DNA of 64,000 nucleotides, taken from contig JAVLRN010000006.1 in assembly GCA_032821775.1 (NCBI GenBank), forward strand, positions 1 to 64,000, in the 5' to 3' direction. This document shows positions 52,865 to 62,940 of this stretch, piece by piece (the stretch's first letter is position 1; every line of letters starts with the position of its first letter). Under the pieces are notes generated by a model that saw only the letters and a list, made by a program, of their open reading frames with translations, was not told where the DNA came from and did no database searches. Source of the stretch: Sanguinoderma infundibulare. Its lineage: Eukaryota; Basidiomycota; Agaricomycetes; Polyporales; Polyporaceae. The translations under genes and the position numbers were made by a program.

Positions 52865-55740
52865 CTATACTTTTTGGTCGACGGACCGCTCTGACGAGAC
52901 CTCGTTCCCGAGCGCTGCACCAAAAGAAAGAACCGCGGTAAATGCGGCGTCAGCCTCGACTCGATCGACGATACAACAGCAACATGACGTACCCCGCGCC
53001 TGCGCCGCGATGTCCGCCCTCCGCTTGTCCTCCTGCACCGCCCCGAAGATGACGTCCATCTCCTCCAGACTGCGTCCCTTCGTCTCGGGGATGAGCCTAA
53101 AAACGCGTCAAGGGCCGAGCGGGGTGAGTAAGCAAGCGTGCCGTAAGGCCGGCGGAAGAGGTGGAGACCCACAGCGAGAAGACGGCCATGCCGCCGATGT
53201 TGATCGTCCCGAACATTAGGAAGAGCTTGTAGCCGAGGTCCGTCTCGAGCGTCGGCGTCACTTTCGCCACAACGAAATCTATTGGGGAGCGCACCGGTTA
53301 GTGAACGGTCAGGGATGGGCTCGGTGCCGCCCGCCGCATTCAGTTCGGGGAGGAACAGACGTACTGAACAGCCACTGGGAAGCACTCGCCGTGGCGAGGC
53401 CGTAATGCCGCGTCCTCGTCGGGAAGATGTCGGCGACATACACCCATCTACATACACACACGTATCACCGTCAGCGAACCGGACCCACAAACGTGATCTG
53501 CAGCCCTGCGTCGTCATCGCACTCACGGCAGCGGCCCCCAGCCCATCGAATAGAAGCAGACGTATATGTAGAGCATCGCGGCCATCGCCTTGCTCGCCGG
53601 CGGCGGGTTCGCACCCGAGTCCGAGGCGGGCGGGGGGAACGTCTTGAGGAGCGCGCCGATGATGAAGAAGAGGATGCCCATGCCCAAGCCGGAGATGAAA
53701 AGCGAGAGCTTGCGGCCGAGCGAGTCGACGAGGAGGAACACGAAGAGCGCCGTTGCGACGACCTTGACGATGCCGTAGATGCCGGACGCGAGGAGGGAGT
53801 TCGACGTGCCGGTGTACCCGATCTGCGTGTCGCGTCGCATCGTGCGGGTGAGCACCAACGGCCGGCGCTCTCTCATGCAAACGTGCCACTCACCGACGAG
53901 AAGATCTGAGGCGCGTAGTACCCGACCGAGTTCTGCCCGCTCCACTGCTGCAGCAAGAAAATCACGACGGCGATCACGAACCGGATGAAGTTGCCCTTCC
54001 CCAGGAACGCCTCCCGCGCGCCCAGCCCTTTGCGCGCCTCGTGCTCCTCCTCGATGGCCGCCTCGATCTCCGCCATCTCCTCCCGCACGCGGCGGTCGTC
54101 GGGCGGCAGGCGGCGGAGGTACGCGAGGTTAGCGAGCGCCTCGTCGACGCGGCCCTTGGACGCGAGCCACCGCGGCGACTCCCTCACCGTAAGGAGCCCG
54201 AACGCCATGAGCCCCGCGGGGACGAGCTGAAACCCGAACGGGATTCGCCAGACCGCGAACCCGGTCTTGATGTGCAGGCTGATTCCCACTTCAAGAATCA
54301 ATGCGGTCAGATGCGCACGAGGAAACAGGAAACAGGGAAATCGAAAGCGTCGCAAGTACGCACAGTTGATGAAGTACGAGAGCATGACGCCGACGGCGAC
54401 CATGATCTGGAACAGGCCCGTGATCCGGCCGCGCACGTCCTTGGGCGAGCACTCGGACACGAACGCGGGCGCGACGGCAGAGATCGCGCCGATGCCCAGG
54501 CCCGCAACGACGCGGCCGGCGTAGATGTATCCCAGGCCGCGCGAGCCGCCGGCGACGGTTTGGAGGATCTAAAATGGGTTCACGCAGGACGTCATACGGT
54601 AAGTGGTTGCATCACCGCTCCAGGCACGAGGGTTAACGAGTGAAAAAATGTTACGTACGGCACCGACTGCGAAGACGATTGTCCAGACGAACAACGACCA
54701 CCTCCTGCCGATCGCCGCTGCAAGTAAGGACGTCAGAAACGCCGCAAAGGCAGGGGTGATATGACAAGACGAATATGGATGTCGAGGTGGATGCATCAGC
54801 GAGGGTGGACCGCACGGCGCACTGTCCTTCCCGCCCGCAGGTGTCGGGAAACTTCAAATTTCCTGAAAACTTGGAAATCTGAAGTTTCACCTCCGAGGGA
54901 CATGGCGGGACACATCCGCGTGCAGTCAGACGGCAGGCCGAGAAATTATCAGCGTAGTGCTCCGGGTCGGAGGAACCAATGGCGTAGTCGGACAGTTCCT
55001 GAAAGGACTCCTCCTAGCCGTGCGTTACGACAGTCGGAAGACCGCGTTCACCGAAAACGCCGCACAACCTCGCACGGTCGAAATCAGGTCAGAGTCGTGC
55101 ACGCACCGTCACGGCCAGCACTCGGTGAAATGCCTTGGCGAACAACCGCGAATTGCAAGCGATTGCAAGCGAACAAGGACCTGATGGAGGAGCGCCACAT
55201 GATCCTCCCGCCTGCGGAGGCAGGATGATGGGGGTCTGGGACGGCGCACGCTGCAGGGACGTTCTGCCACCGAACAGCAAGAGTGAAACTCTCCAGCGCG
55301 GCGGTCCACCCTAGACCCGCTACGGGGTATGCGAATTGTATTAAACGCACCTGATAGAGGAGCACTGCCCAGGGCGCCGAAGAATGCACCGGCCTGGAGG
55401 ACGGAGACGACGTTTGAGCTGATGCTGGTGGCCTTTTGCGTGTCCGTGACTCCGGCTGTTTCGATGCCGAAGTGGGTCTTGAAGTAGTCTTGCGAGACGA
55501 CTCCTCCGCCGACTCCGCTGGGTGGGGGATGAGATGGACGAGGACCATGTCAGGGTTTGTGGATAAGAAAGAGTGCCGTGAGGACGTACGTGTCATATCC
55601 GAACAATACGATGCCCCAGTACGCGACGCACGCAAGCCCTGTGAATCCGTCCTACATGTCAGTTCAGCTACACTCGGAATGGATGCGACGCGCGACGCAC
55701 AGTAGACCCTGATGTTCTGAAACACGCCCTCCTTGCTCAT
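52865..55740 (-). CDS. MFS sugar/quinate-type permease
   Basis: Eleven exons encode 517 residues: 55740-55701, 55638-55590, 55517-55351, 54717-54659, 54568-54364, 54288-53894, 53822-53527, 53447-53365, 53278-53173, 53096-52993, 52914-52865. Sugar-porter signatures are GIVLFGYDTGVGGGVVSQ, AIGRRWSLFVW (G-R-R), then SECSPKDVRGRITGLFQIMV, VRESPRWLASKGR, LLQQWSGQNSVGYYAPQIF and LIPETKGRSLEEMD. Twelve helices are expected. Members move hexoses, quinate, lactose or other polyols by proton symport; the sequence does not fix the substrate. The third intron is 633 nt, ten times the usual size here, while all other introns are short. The acceptor of intron 1 was chosen as CACAG at 55639 because the nearer CATGTAG would give an immediate stop. 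Confidence 0.9.
54849..54887. repeat. Inverted repeat inside the long transporter intron
   Basis: 15-nt arms, AAACTTCAAATTTCC (54849-54863) and GGAAATCTGAAGTTT (54873-54887), pair with one mismatch around a 9-nt loop. The hairpin is AT-rich in an otherwise GC-rich intron. Confidence 0.7.
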
Positions 55741-56741
55741 CTCGACGCGCTGGATGGAGGACGTACGTCGATGGATGGTGGAGGTTGAGCCTGAGGCAGC
55801 GGAAGCGGGGACGTGGAGGCGGCGAGCAAGACGCGGGTCGCGACATCGGACATGCGTGCCAAGCTATACTTATGTAGGACACGCGCGTCCGCGAGCCCCG
55901 CGGGCCGTTGGATCAAGATTGCGGGGAATATTGCGGGGAATCCGCACGCGACGGGTGCCACCAGAAATGGGGAGTGTCCTGGGATCAATTGCAACCCGAG
56001 CCTCGCGCAGTCTCGAGATCGCCTTCCCCGCACCGCGCCCCGCACGTTCCTGGCCGCTTTGAATTTCCTGCCCACTCGCCGGCCCGCAACGCACCAGAAA
56101 ACCTTGAGCGGCATGGCGACCAGTGGGGTTCGAGAAAGCGGGATGGCGCGCTCCGCGAAGGTTCGGAGGCACGGTGAGCGGCCCTGTTCGAGTTGGTTTC
56201 CCAAGCTCGGTTCAGATGACAGGAGAGACACAGCTGTCAGGTGAGCCGACGATGCGACTCGGATGCGACATCGGCAGTGTCGCTGGGAGTGGCACGCCGC
56301 GACAACTGTTGTGAGAACCGGCTGGCAGCTGCGTCCATTGCGACTTCCATAGATGAATATGCTGGCGAGCAACGACGTGCTGGAGGCTCTGGCCAAGGTG
56401 TTGCAAGGGCGCGCTATCTTAAAGGAAAGCCGATTAGAGGTGTCATAGCAGTACACCCCTGCGACCATCCAACAGTGGTCTTTCACCCTCTACCCTAAAG
56501 CTTTGTGAATTGCTGAAAACGGGTTGGGACTGTACGCACCAAATACCGTGCACAGAAAGCGATGGCGATGATCACCAACCACTGCATGCGGAGGTGCATG
56601 GGATCCTGCTCAGCCAGCGCCTGACCTGATGTGTAGTAGTACAAGTTCGGCTGTGTATGGTGAGGCTTGCCAGAAGGACGCGATGATCACATTCAGAAAC
56701 GGCGAGATGGAGGGAACCATGCAGTCCTAAAGCGCTGGGAC
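55741..56741. other. Upstream region of the sugar permease, no supported gene
   Basis: A 249-codon minus-strand frame (56486-55737) runs over the permease start in another frame. Its composition changes along its length and shows no domain, so it is treated as chance. It ends just inside the permease ATG. Nothing else identified. Confidence 0.4.
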
Positions 56742-56750
56742 AAAAAAAAA
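56742..56750 (-). terminator. Pol III-type T9 terminator
   Basis: On the minus strand a run of nine T residues lies about 20 nt beyond the 3' end of the tRNA-like sequence. A perfect 5-bp hairpin (GTACT/AGTAC, 56751-56770) comes immediately before it. Confidence 0.6.
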
Positions 56751-56770
56751 GTACTCCAGAGAGACAGTAC

Positions 56771-56857
56771 GGCTCTATGATGGGGAGTCGAACCCCGCTC
56801 TTACGCGATCACAGCAAACTTATCGGGGGGTCTGTTAACCGATGCACCACAAAAGCC
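56771..56857 (-). ncRNA. tRNA-like Pol III gene or tRNA pseudogene
   Basis: The minus strand has a perfect box B (GGTTCGACTCC, 56794-56784) inside a T-arm-like hairpin. It also has a near-consensus box A (TGGTGCATCGG, 56849-56839), about 45 nt apart. The start GGCTTTTGTGGTGCATCGGT resembles tRNAs of the GCGCAATCGGTTA D-arm type. However, the acceptor ends pair only partly (GGCT with AGCC, then mismatches), and no normal 7-nt anticodon loop is evident. It is therefore either a decayed tRNA, one with unusual structure or intron, or a tRNA-derived SINE head. A T9 run follows. No amino acid is assigned. Confidence 0.5.
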
Positions 56858-57061
56858 TTCAGCCTGAAAACCTATTGATTACTATATGGTGTTGAGATTG
56901 GGGTACCTGAAGTGTTGCGTTTGGGTTGTGTGTGGAGGTTGCTCGCCGCCGATGTTGGGCGATTCGCCTCGACGACCGTCGCCTCCTTTTGGTGCTTGTA
57001 TGCGAGCTAGGACAGTCATCTTCTCATGCTTCATGTATCCTTAGACGACGCTTCTCCTTCC

Positions 57062-59303
57062 ATGTCCTCCGAATCTCAGTCTCTAGAGTCGCAACTCAGC
57101 CAAGGTCTCCTCGTCAAACACCCCGAGTTCTGGTTCTCCGACGGCTCCCTCATCCTCCGTGCTCGCTCCACCCTCTTCCGTGTACACATATCCCAGCTCT
57201 GTCGAAAGTCTGTATTCTTCCGTGATCTCTTCTCTCTGCCCCAGCCCTCGACGTCCGACTGCAACGAACGACAGCTCGAAGGCTGTCCCGTCCTAGACGT
57301 GCACGATGCCCCGGAGGATGTCGCGAACTTGGTCAAGGTGATTTATGACGGCCCGTGCGTGTCAAATTCTCTTCCCTACCATCGTGCCTGCTCCATGCTG
57401 CTCGTTCATGTCCGATCCGATCCCACTGTTCAGTAGGGGCCACCGATCTGGACAGTAGACGGGGCGGTAGTAGAGTTCCGCAGAGCGCCCATTCGTTCAG
57501 CTAGAAGCCAGCTTTCCTCCGCTGCATCCATATCTTGGAACAGCGGCAGGTAACCGGATATCTGGGAACTCCAAGCAGGACGGTGCGTTTAAAACGCATG
57601 GCCAGGTGACAATCCCCCACCCCTTTATACGACAGTCACCAGACGGTACAGGTGTGTCTCTGCTCCGGGGTCTCGCTTCTGGCCGAGCACACTTATATTG
57701 GCTGGCTTGGACACTAAAAGCTACGTCTAGAGTTGCGCTCGAGTCGGATTATCGCATCCACGACGACCAAACCCGTCCCAGATATGCGCCGAATAGGCGC
57801 TTTCACGTTCTGCTCCTCGCCTCGTGGAAAACATCGGTTTGTCATGTTGTACGCGGCGTGCACACGCCCAAGCATAGCTTTGTGCTAGTCATTCTCTACA
57901 ACTGTCTCGTCCCCATCCGAACTATACTCGCACCTCGCTACCGCAGGGGGTGCGGGTATAGGGTACGAGACAAGTCTGCAGCGCGTCCAATCTCGGATGA
58001 GACGTTGGCTGAATTTACAGGCTCGGGCGTCGTTTACGCATGAGGAATGTGCGTACGCAGCAGATCCTCGTATACGATATCAAGGGCTCTCAGGGCTGCA
58101 CATACCAAGACTCGTGTCGACGCGTATGAGAAGCCCAAGTATCCCACATCCAAGTTCATGTAGTGAGCATATGCGTGTGCGGCTTATCACCCCACCGTGT
58201 CCCACGAACTGGAGAGAAGCTCGAGTCCCGATCTGTTTCTTTCATACACGGCTGCCCATGGCTCCACGCTAACTGTGCCTATCCGCTCAGTAATTTTGGC
58301 AGCAACGATCGCCGCGACTTCGTTGCGTTGGCCGGTGTCCTCCGTTTATCGAGCAAATACCTCATCGAGGAATCAACCCGTCAGAAGGCCCTGGCGCACA
58401 TCCGCACAGTGTGGCCGTCCACGCTGAAAGGCTGGGACATGCGCGAGGACATCGCGCGCACATACGAGGTCGAGACCGGACACCCGCGCGGCAACCGATA
58501 CCCACACCCAATCGTCAGTAGCACCCACCCCGCATCGCTTAGCGTTCTTCATCGCTGAACACACTCTTCTCTTCCAACCCGCCCCCTCGTCCTCGCCCTT
58601 TCACCATACCCAACACCCTGCGGACGCGGATCAGGCCGTGATCAACCTCGCGCGCGAGATCGGCGCGGACGAGCTCCTCCCCGCCGCCTTCTACGAGCTC
58701 TCGCGGCACTCGTTCGCCCAGATCTTCGAGCCCGCGCTCGGCTCGCCCCTCCACCCTGGCGCCGGCGACCCACTCCTCCTCGTCCACGCCCGCCCGTCGC
58801 CCGTGCTCTCCCCCGCGGATCTCCAGCGGCTCGCGCTCGGCAAGGAGGCCGCCCACCACGCCGTCACGGCGCTCATCCAAAACATGGAGCACGCCGCGTC
58901 CGACCACCAATCCCACCGCCGCTCGCGCTCCGGCCCGCACGCGATCGCTACCGGGGTTCTTGGGATGCCCCCGCTCGGCGGGGGACTCGGGGGTCTAGGT
59001 CCGATATTCGCAGGAGGGATCACGGGGAGCAACAGGGGCGACGCGGCGCGGCGGGCGGTGTGCGTGACGCCGGCGGCGTGCCGGAAGGACCTGGAGGAGC
59101 TGGTGGAGCTCGCGACGCAGCACTACCTGTTCGACCGCGAGAGGGGGAGCGCGGACCCGCTGTACGTCGCGGAGGAGCTGGGGCAGCTGAAGAGCGCCGA
59201 GTTTGCGGACTGCGCGGCGTGCGCGCACGCGCTCGAGGCGTGGGCGGCGCGCGAGCGGGAAAGGCTGTGGAGGGCGATCCCGGAGTGGTTCCGGCTGAGG
59301 TGA
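57062..59303 (+). CDS. BTB/POZ domain protein
   Basis: Exons 57062-57354, 58291-58513 and 58635-59303 encode 394 residues. The N-terminal half is a fungal BTB fold: HPEFWFSDGSLILRARSTLF, FRVHISQLCRKSVFFRDLF, then VLDVHDAPEDVANLVKVIYD and, after the long intron, FVALAGVLRLSSKYLIEEST. The C-terminal half has a helical region with VTPAACRKDLEELVELATQH and ends CAACAHALEAWAARERERLW, typical of the large BTB family of mushroom-forming fungi. These are presumed Cullin-3 adaptors or transcription co-factors, but individual roles are unknown. The first intron is 936 nt. A GTTCAG at 57432 might mark the end of the original short intron before an insertion. An ATG 12 codons upstream (57026) is a possible alternative start. 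Confidence 0.82.
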
Positions 59304-60088
59304 CGGCGAGGGCTTGTACGGTTGGCCGGGTGTTGTGGTTTGTGGCTTGGTGGTTGCTTATGATTTAATGTGTGCTTCCGTCGTGGACGATCTTGCTATC
59401 GAGTTGACTTTGAGCCGTCTTGGTTGTGCGCTTCAGTACTGACGATTGGGGATGATGGCCCGCTTCGCGCACGGTGCGTGTTGAGCTAACTGTGGCCTAG
59501 TTCTAACGGATTTGATAGTACAGTCGGACTACTAAACCTGGGATGCCATGGGGTCAAGAAACACAATATAGGCCATCGCAGCGTCGACACGAAGGATAGG
59601 AGACTTGAGCGTCACTCGTGAGTGAATCGACAGAGCACACACCCAATGTCCTCCCGTTCACAAGCGGATCGCTATCTCCCACCAAATCGGCTCTGTCCTC
59701 ATTAGCTTCTTGATCAGGTCCGCGCCTTCCTCCGATATCCTCTGCAACCACGCCTCCTTTTCAAGCGGGAAGAGGCCGATGATATACGCCGGCGCATCGC
59801 GGGCCCGAAAGGGACGGTCGTAGATTCACGCTGGATGTCGGGGGAAGGAGACCGACGTAGGCAGGATTGGGTTATGGGCGGAGACGACGATAGAGCGCGA
59901 CAATGGGCAAGGACGTTCGGGCGTTCTCAGTAACTTGACATAGAGCAGGAGGCCTGGGCATCCCATTCGACCGGAAGCGGACGAATGACTGGTATCTATG
60001 CGCAGAATCAGTGATATGACTGTCCGTATGTACAACTTTTGGACAACACCTTATTTTATTGTCGTTCGCGGGACCTTCAGTAGCGTGG
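59304..60088. other. Intergenic between convergent genes
   Basis: 3' flanks of the BTB gene and of FtsJ-like paralog 2. Only short unsupported frames. No repeat or RNA gene noticed. Confidence 0.5.
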
Positions 60089-61332
60089 TCACCCACTGCC
60101 GAGCGCACAACGGACCCCCTTCTTCTCCAAAAAGCCGCGCAACCCCGCCAACTGCGCCCCCCAAACCTCGCGTCCGAGCTCAATCAGCCGGCCAAGATAC
60201 TCGCCGAGTATCTCTTCCGCGCTGACGACGAAGTCCAGATCGCCGCCGGCCAAGCTCCTGCCACGCGCACCGTGACCCCCGAGCCTAAGCTCAGACCAGA
60301 GCTGCCTCAATCCAGCCAAGTAATGCGCTTTGAGATCCTCGACGTTGGCGACCGAATGACAGATGCCCTTGGCGACAACGTAGAACGTGCCACGATACGC
60401 GTGCATGGAGCGAGGCTTGTAGACGACGAGGTCGTCCGAGAGTTGGTCGAGGAGGTAGAGGATGTGCGTGGCGGGGAACGACTCGAGGTGAGACAGCCGC
60501 ATCATGATGGTCCCTCCGGGACACACCGTCTCCAGCGCGATGATGAGTTGAGCGACATGGAGACGGTCGCGGTACGACATGTGAGCGACTTTGGGGTCGT
60601 CTGGTAGCAGCTGGCCGGGTGCTGTGTACGTCTGGAGAGCATGGCCGTCGACGATGACGAGCGCAAACCGCTGGAGCATCGACTCCGGGAACCTGTTTGG
60701 GGAATCGAGTGGGACGCTCGGTGACAGGTCGTACTCTAGGATGTCCTTCTCGATAAACTCGTGGCGATGACGAAGATCGCGTTCGAGCATGTACTTGTGG
60801 CCGCCCGCGGACGCGGGGAGAGAAATCCCAACCCCACGAGCCGAGGGGCGTTCGGCCAGCACGAAGGAGCTGAAGCCACCCAGAGCACAGCTGACGTCCA
60901 CCAGGTCAGCAGACGAGCGATGGGACAACTGTGATCGTGGAATTTGAGAGAGACATACCAAAGATCGAGGAATTCGAACCGAGTGTCGCCCGCAGGCAGA
61001 ACGCTAGTGGCACCGTCTATTTCTTTCATGCCCTCCTTCATCATTTTGAACCAGAAGAGCTCCGACGCATAAGTTGGCTTGTTCACGGCCTTGCGCAGGT
61101 TCTTGAAGTGGCCATCCAGACCTTGCTCGGTCCATCCCTACAAGAGACCGACGAGACGGTGAGCGACGAGTTGGAGCGGCGGACCAAGGTCTCGGACACT
61201 TGCCTTGTGCCTAAGCTGAATCAAGGCAGCAAGCTCTGGAACATGCTGCCTTTCCAGAATGGCGTTAGCGGCAGTGGCATAATCCTCGTCAAGTGGCGGA
61301 GCAGTGTACTCGTATTCGAGGGGCTGAGGCAT
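60089..61332 (-). CDS. FtsJ/RrmJ-like SAM methyltransferase-fold protein, paralog 2
   Basis: Exons 61332-61204, 61137-60959 and 60890-60089 encode 369 residues. The intron positions match paralog 1 (45591-46823), and the second exon is 179 nt in both. The first intron needs a GC donor (GCAAGT at 61203). Motif I reads FLDLCCALGGFSSFVL: compared with paralog 1, a Gly of the SAM-binding loop is Cys and the Pro is Leu. The central Asp is kept (LVIVDGHALQ). The positions of catalytic Lys and Glu are again changed (GGTIMMRLSH, KPRSMHAYRGTFYVVAKG). The rest is well conserved, for example RHEFIEKDILEYDL. It may bind SAM poorly or have a different function. A NACHT relic lies about 500 bp upstream on the other strand. 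Confidence 0.85.
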
Positions 61333-61819
61333 GGCGAGGATCAAGGATATTGTGACCTTAACTCACTGTGGGTCTCGGGCTTTATACAGAGCGAACTGTA
61401 ATGCCGAGTTCTGTCAACTTAGAGGTACGGAAGGCGAGCATTTCAGCCAGTGAACCTTGAACGGTGAACCGAGGGCGATTGAAAAGCGGAAAACCCACTG
61501 CTCAGTGCTCAGTGCTACCGCAGCGTTGTCAGGCTCTACCGCAGCAAGCTGCAGATAAACTGCACTCACCAAGGTTAACTCGACGCCCATCGCGATCCAC
61601 GAGAGGAAGAGAACCAAACTTGGGCTGGATCGGGCTGAACCATGCCTGCGTTTCTACTTGTGGTGCCACACGCACTGGTCAGACACCTTCTATCTCCGCA
61701 CAACGGTCGGCCACCGCCTGTTGGCGGGTACATCATTCGTTGAATCCCACGTTTTACCTCGCGAAACGTGAACCTCTCGCAGAAGCGAGCTAGACGTGCA
61801 TGTCGCTCGAGCGCGATAA
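61333..61819. other. Promoter side of FtsJ-like paralog 2, no gene
   Basis: Short frames on both strands without family signal. The gene starting at 61332 (minus) and the relic at 61820 (plus) are divergent across this stretch. Confidence 0.45.
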
Positions 61820-61960
61820 GTTCGAGCATCCGAGGTGCTCTTCGCGGAGGTGTCGGACCTCACGGTACAGTCGAGGGTGTACCTACCGCAGCACCTCCAA
61901 AGTGCATGCGTGCATTGCGCGACGCACCCTGCGAAGGTGGCAGAGAAGACTGCTGAACCA
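61820..61960 (+). pseudogene. NACHT C-terminal motif relic
   Basis: A short plus-strand stretch reads EVSDLTVQSRVYLPQHLQSA followed by CVHCATH. It corresponds to the segment NVPDLAARLEEHVPEHVRYA and CVHWAAH of the intact NACHT genes. The Trp of the HWAAH motif is Cys, and no NTPase domain is found nearby, so only a fragment of a former NACHT gene remains next to the second FtsJ-like gene. Confidence 0.55.
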
Positions 61961-62940
61961 CGGATACCGGGAGGGTTCGCCGTGGAGCAAACGCTGGCGT
62001 GTTCGGTTGGAGAAGTTGTGTGATGGGATGTCGCGGAGACGGTGTCGGCGTCCTCGTGCGATTCGCTCCAAGTACCTGTGTCTTGTTGCCCTTCGCGCGC
62101 TCAACGTTCGCTCTGCGTGCTGTGGCAACACACGTGAACAGTTGTGCATTGGAAAGGTCGAAAAAAGGCGGAGTCATCCATGAGTGAACCTGAGGCCTGA
62201 AGCTCGATAACTGGAGATGAACCATACCTCAGATCGTCCGTCGCTCCCGCAGAAGCTTTGCAGATCCAGGAGTACTGCGTAATAGCAATTGCGACATGGA
62301 ACTTCATCGCAGTGCAGCGAACGCTTGTTTCATGTCCAGGATCTACCGAACTTGCTAGCAGGATATGCACCGTGTCCGCGAACTTGGGCATCGAATGATA
62401 GCATGAGGTGGCACATCGTATGTCGGAAAGAAGTCGTGTGGCCGACCAAGCATAGCTCGTATCCAGGGAAATCCGGGAGTCAACCGTCACACCAAGAGAT
62501 CAGGCGGTAGCGGCAGCATGGACAAGAAGCCAAGGAACAACTTAAGCAAGCATAGCGGGCGACAAATTGGTTGTGGTATATCAATCTCCGCTTGAACCTA
62601 TAATTAAATCCCTCTAGTGCACCCATCGGGTCTTGATTTTATTAAATCGCCGCCCATCAACGAAGGCCGCGAGGGCATTTTCCGAACTTCTTCAAGTTGT
62701 CCAACCTCGTTAAGAAGTTCGTGGTATGTACTGTAAGTGCTTCTCAATGGGTTGCACAGTATGACCGTCGTTTACGATATCTTGCAGCGATTGTCGGAAG
62801 TCCCAGCAAGGGATGATGGCGGCGCAGATTGCCCAACGATGGGAGAATTAGGTAGGCGGGCTTTGAGAAGACTCCCATCGACTCATCGATTGGCATACTT
62901 CCAGGCATCTCGTAGCTCTTGCTTTCTCTTCCTCTGAACT
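61961..62940. other. Intergenic, upstream of the F-box gene
   Basis: No supported gene. A short frame at 62737-62937 (66 codons) could contain an unrecognised first exon of the F-box gene, but no splice pair was convincing. Confidence 0.4.

Noticed and set aside
55737..56486. 249-codon minus-strand frame upstream of the sugar permease
   Set aside because: It overlaps the permease start in another frame, has uneven composition and has no recognisable domain.
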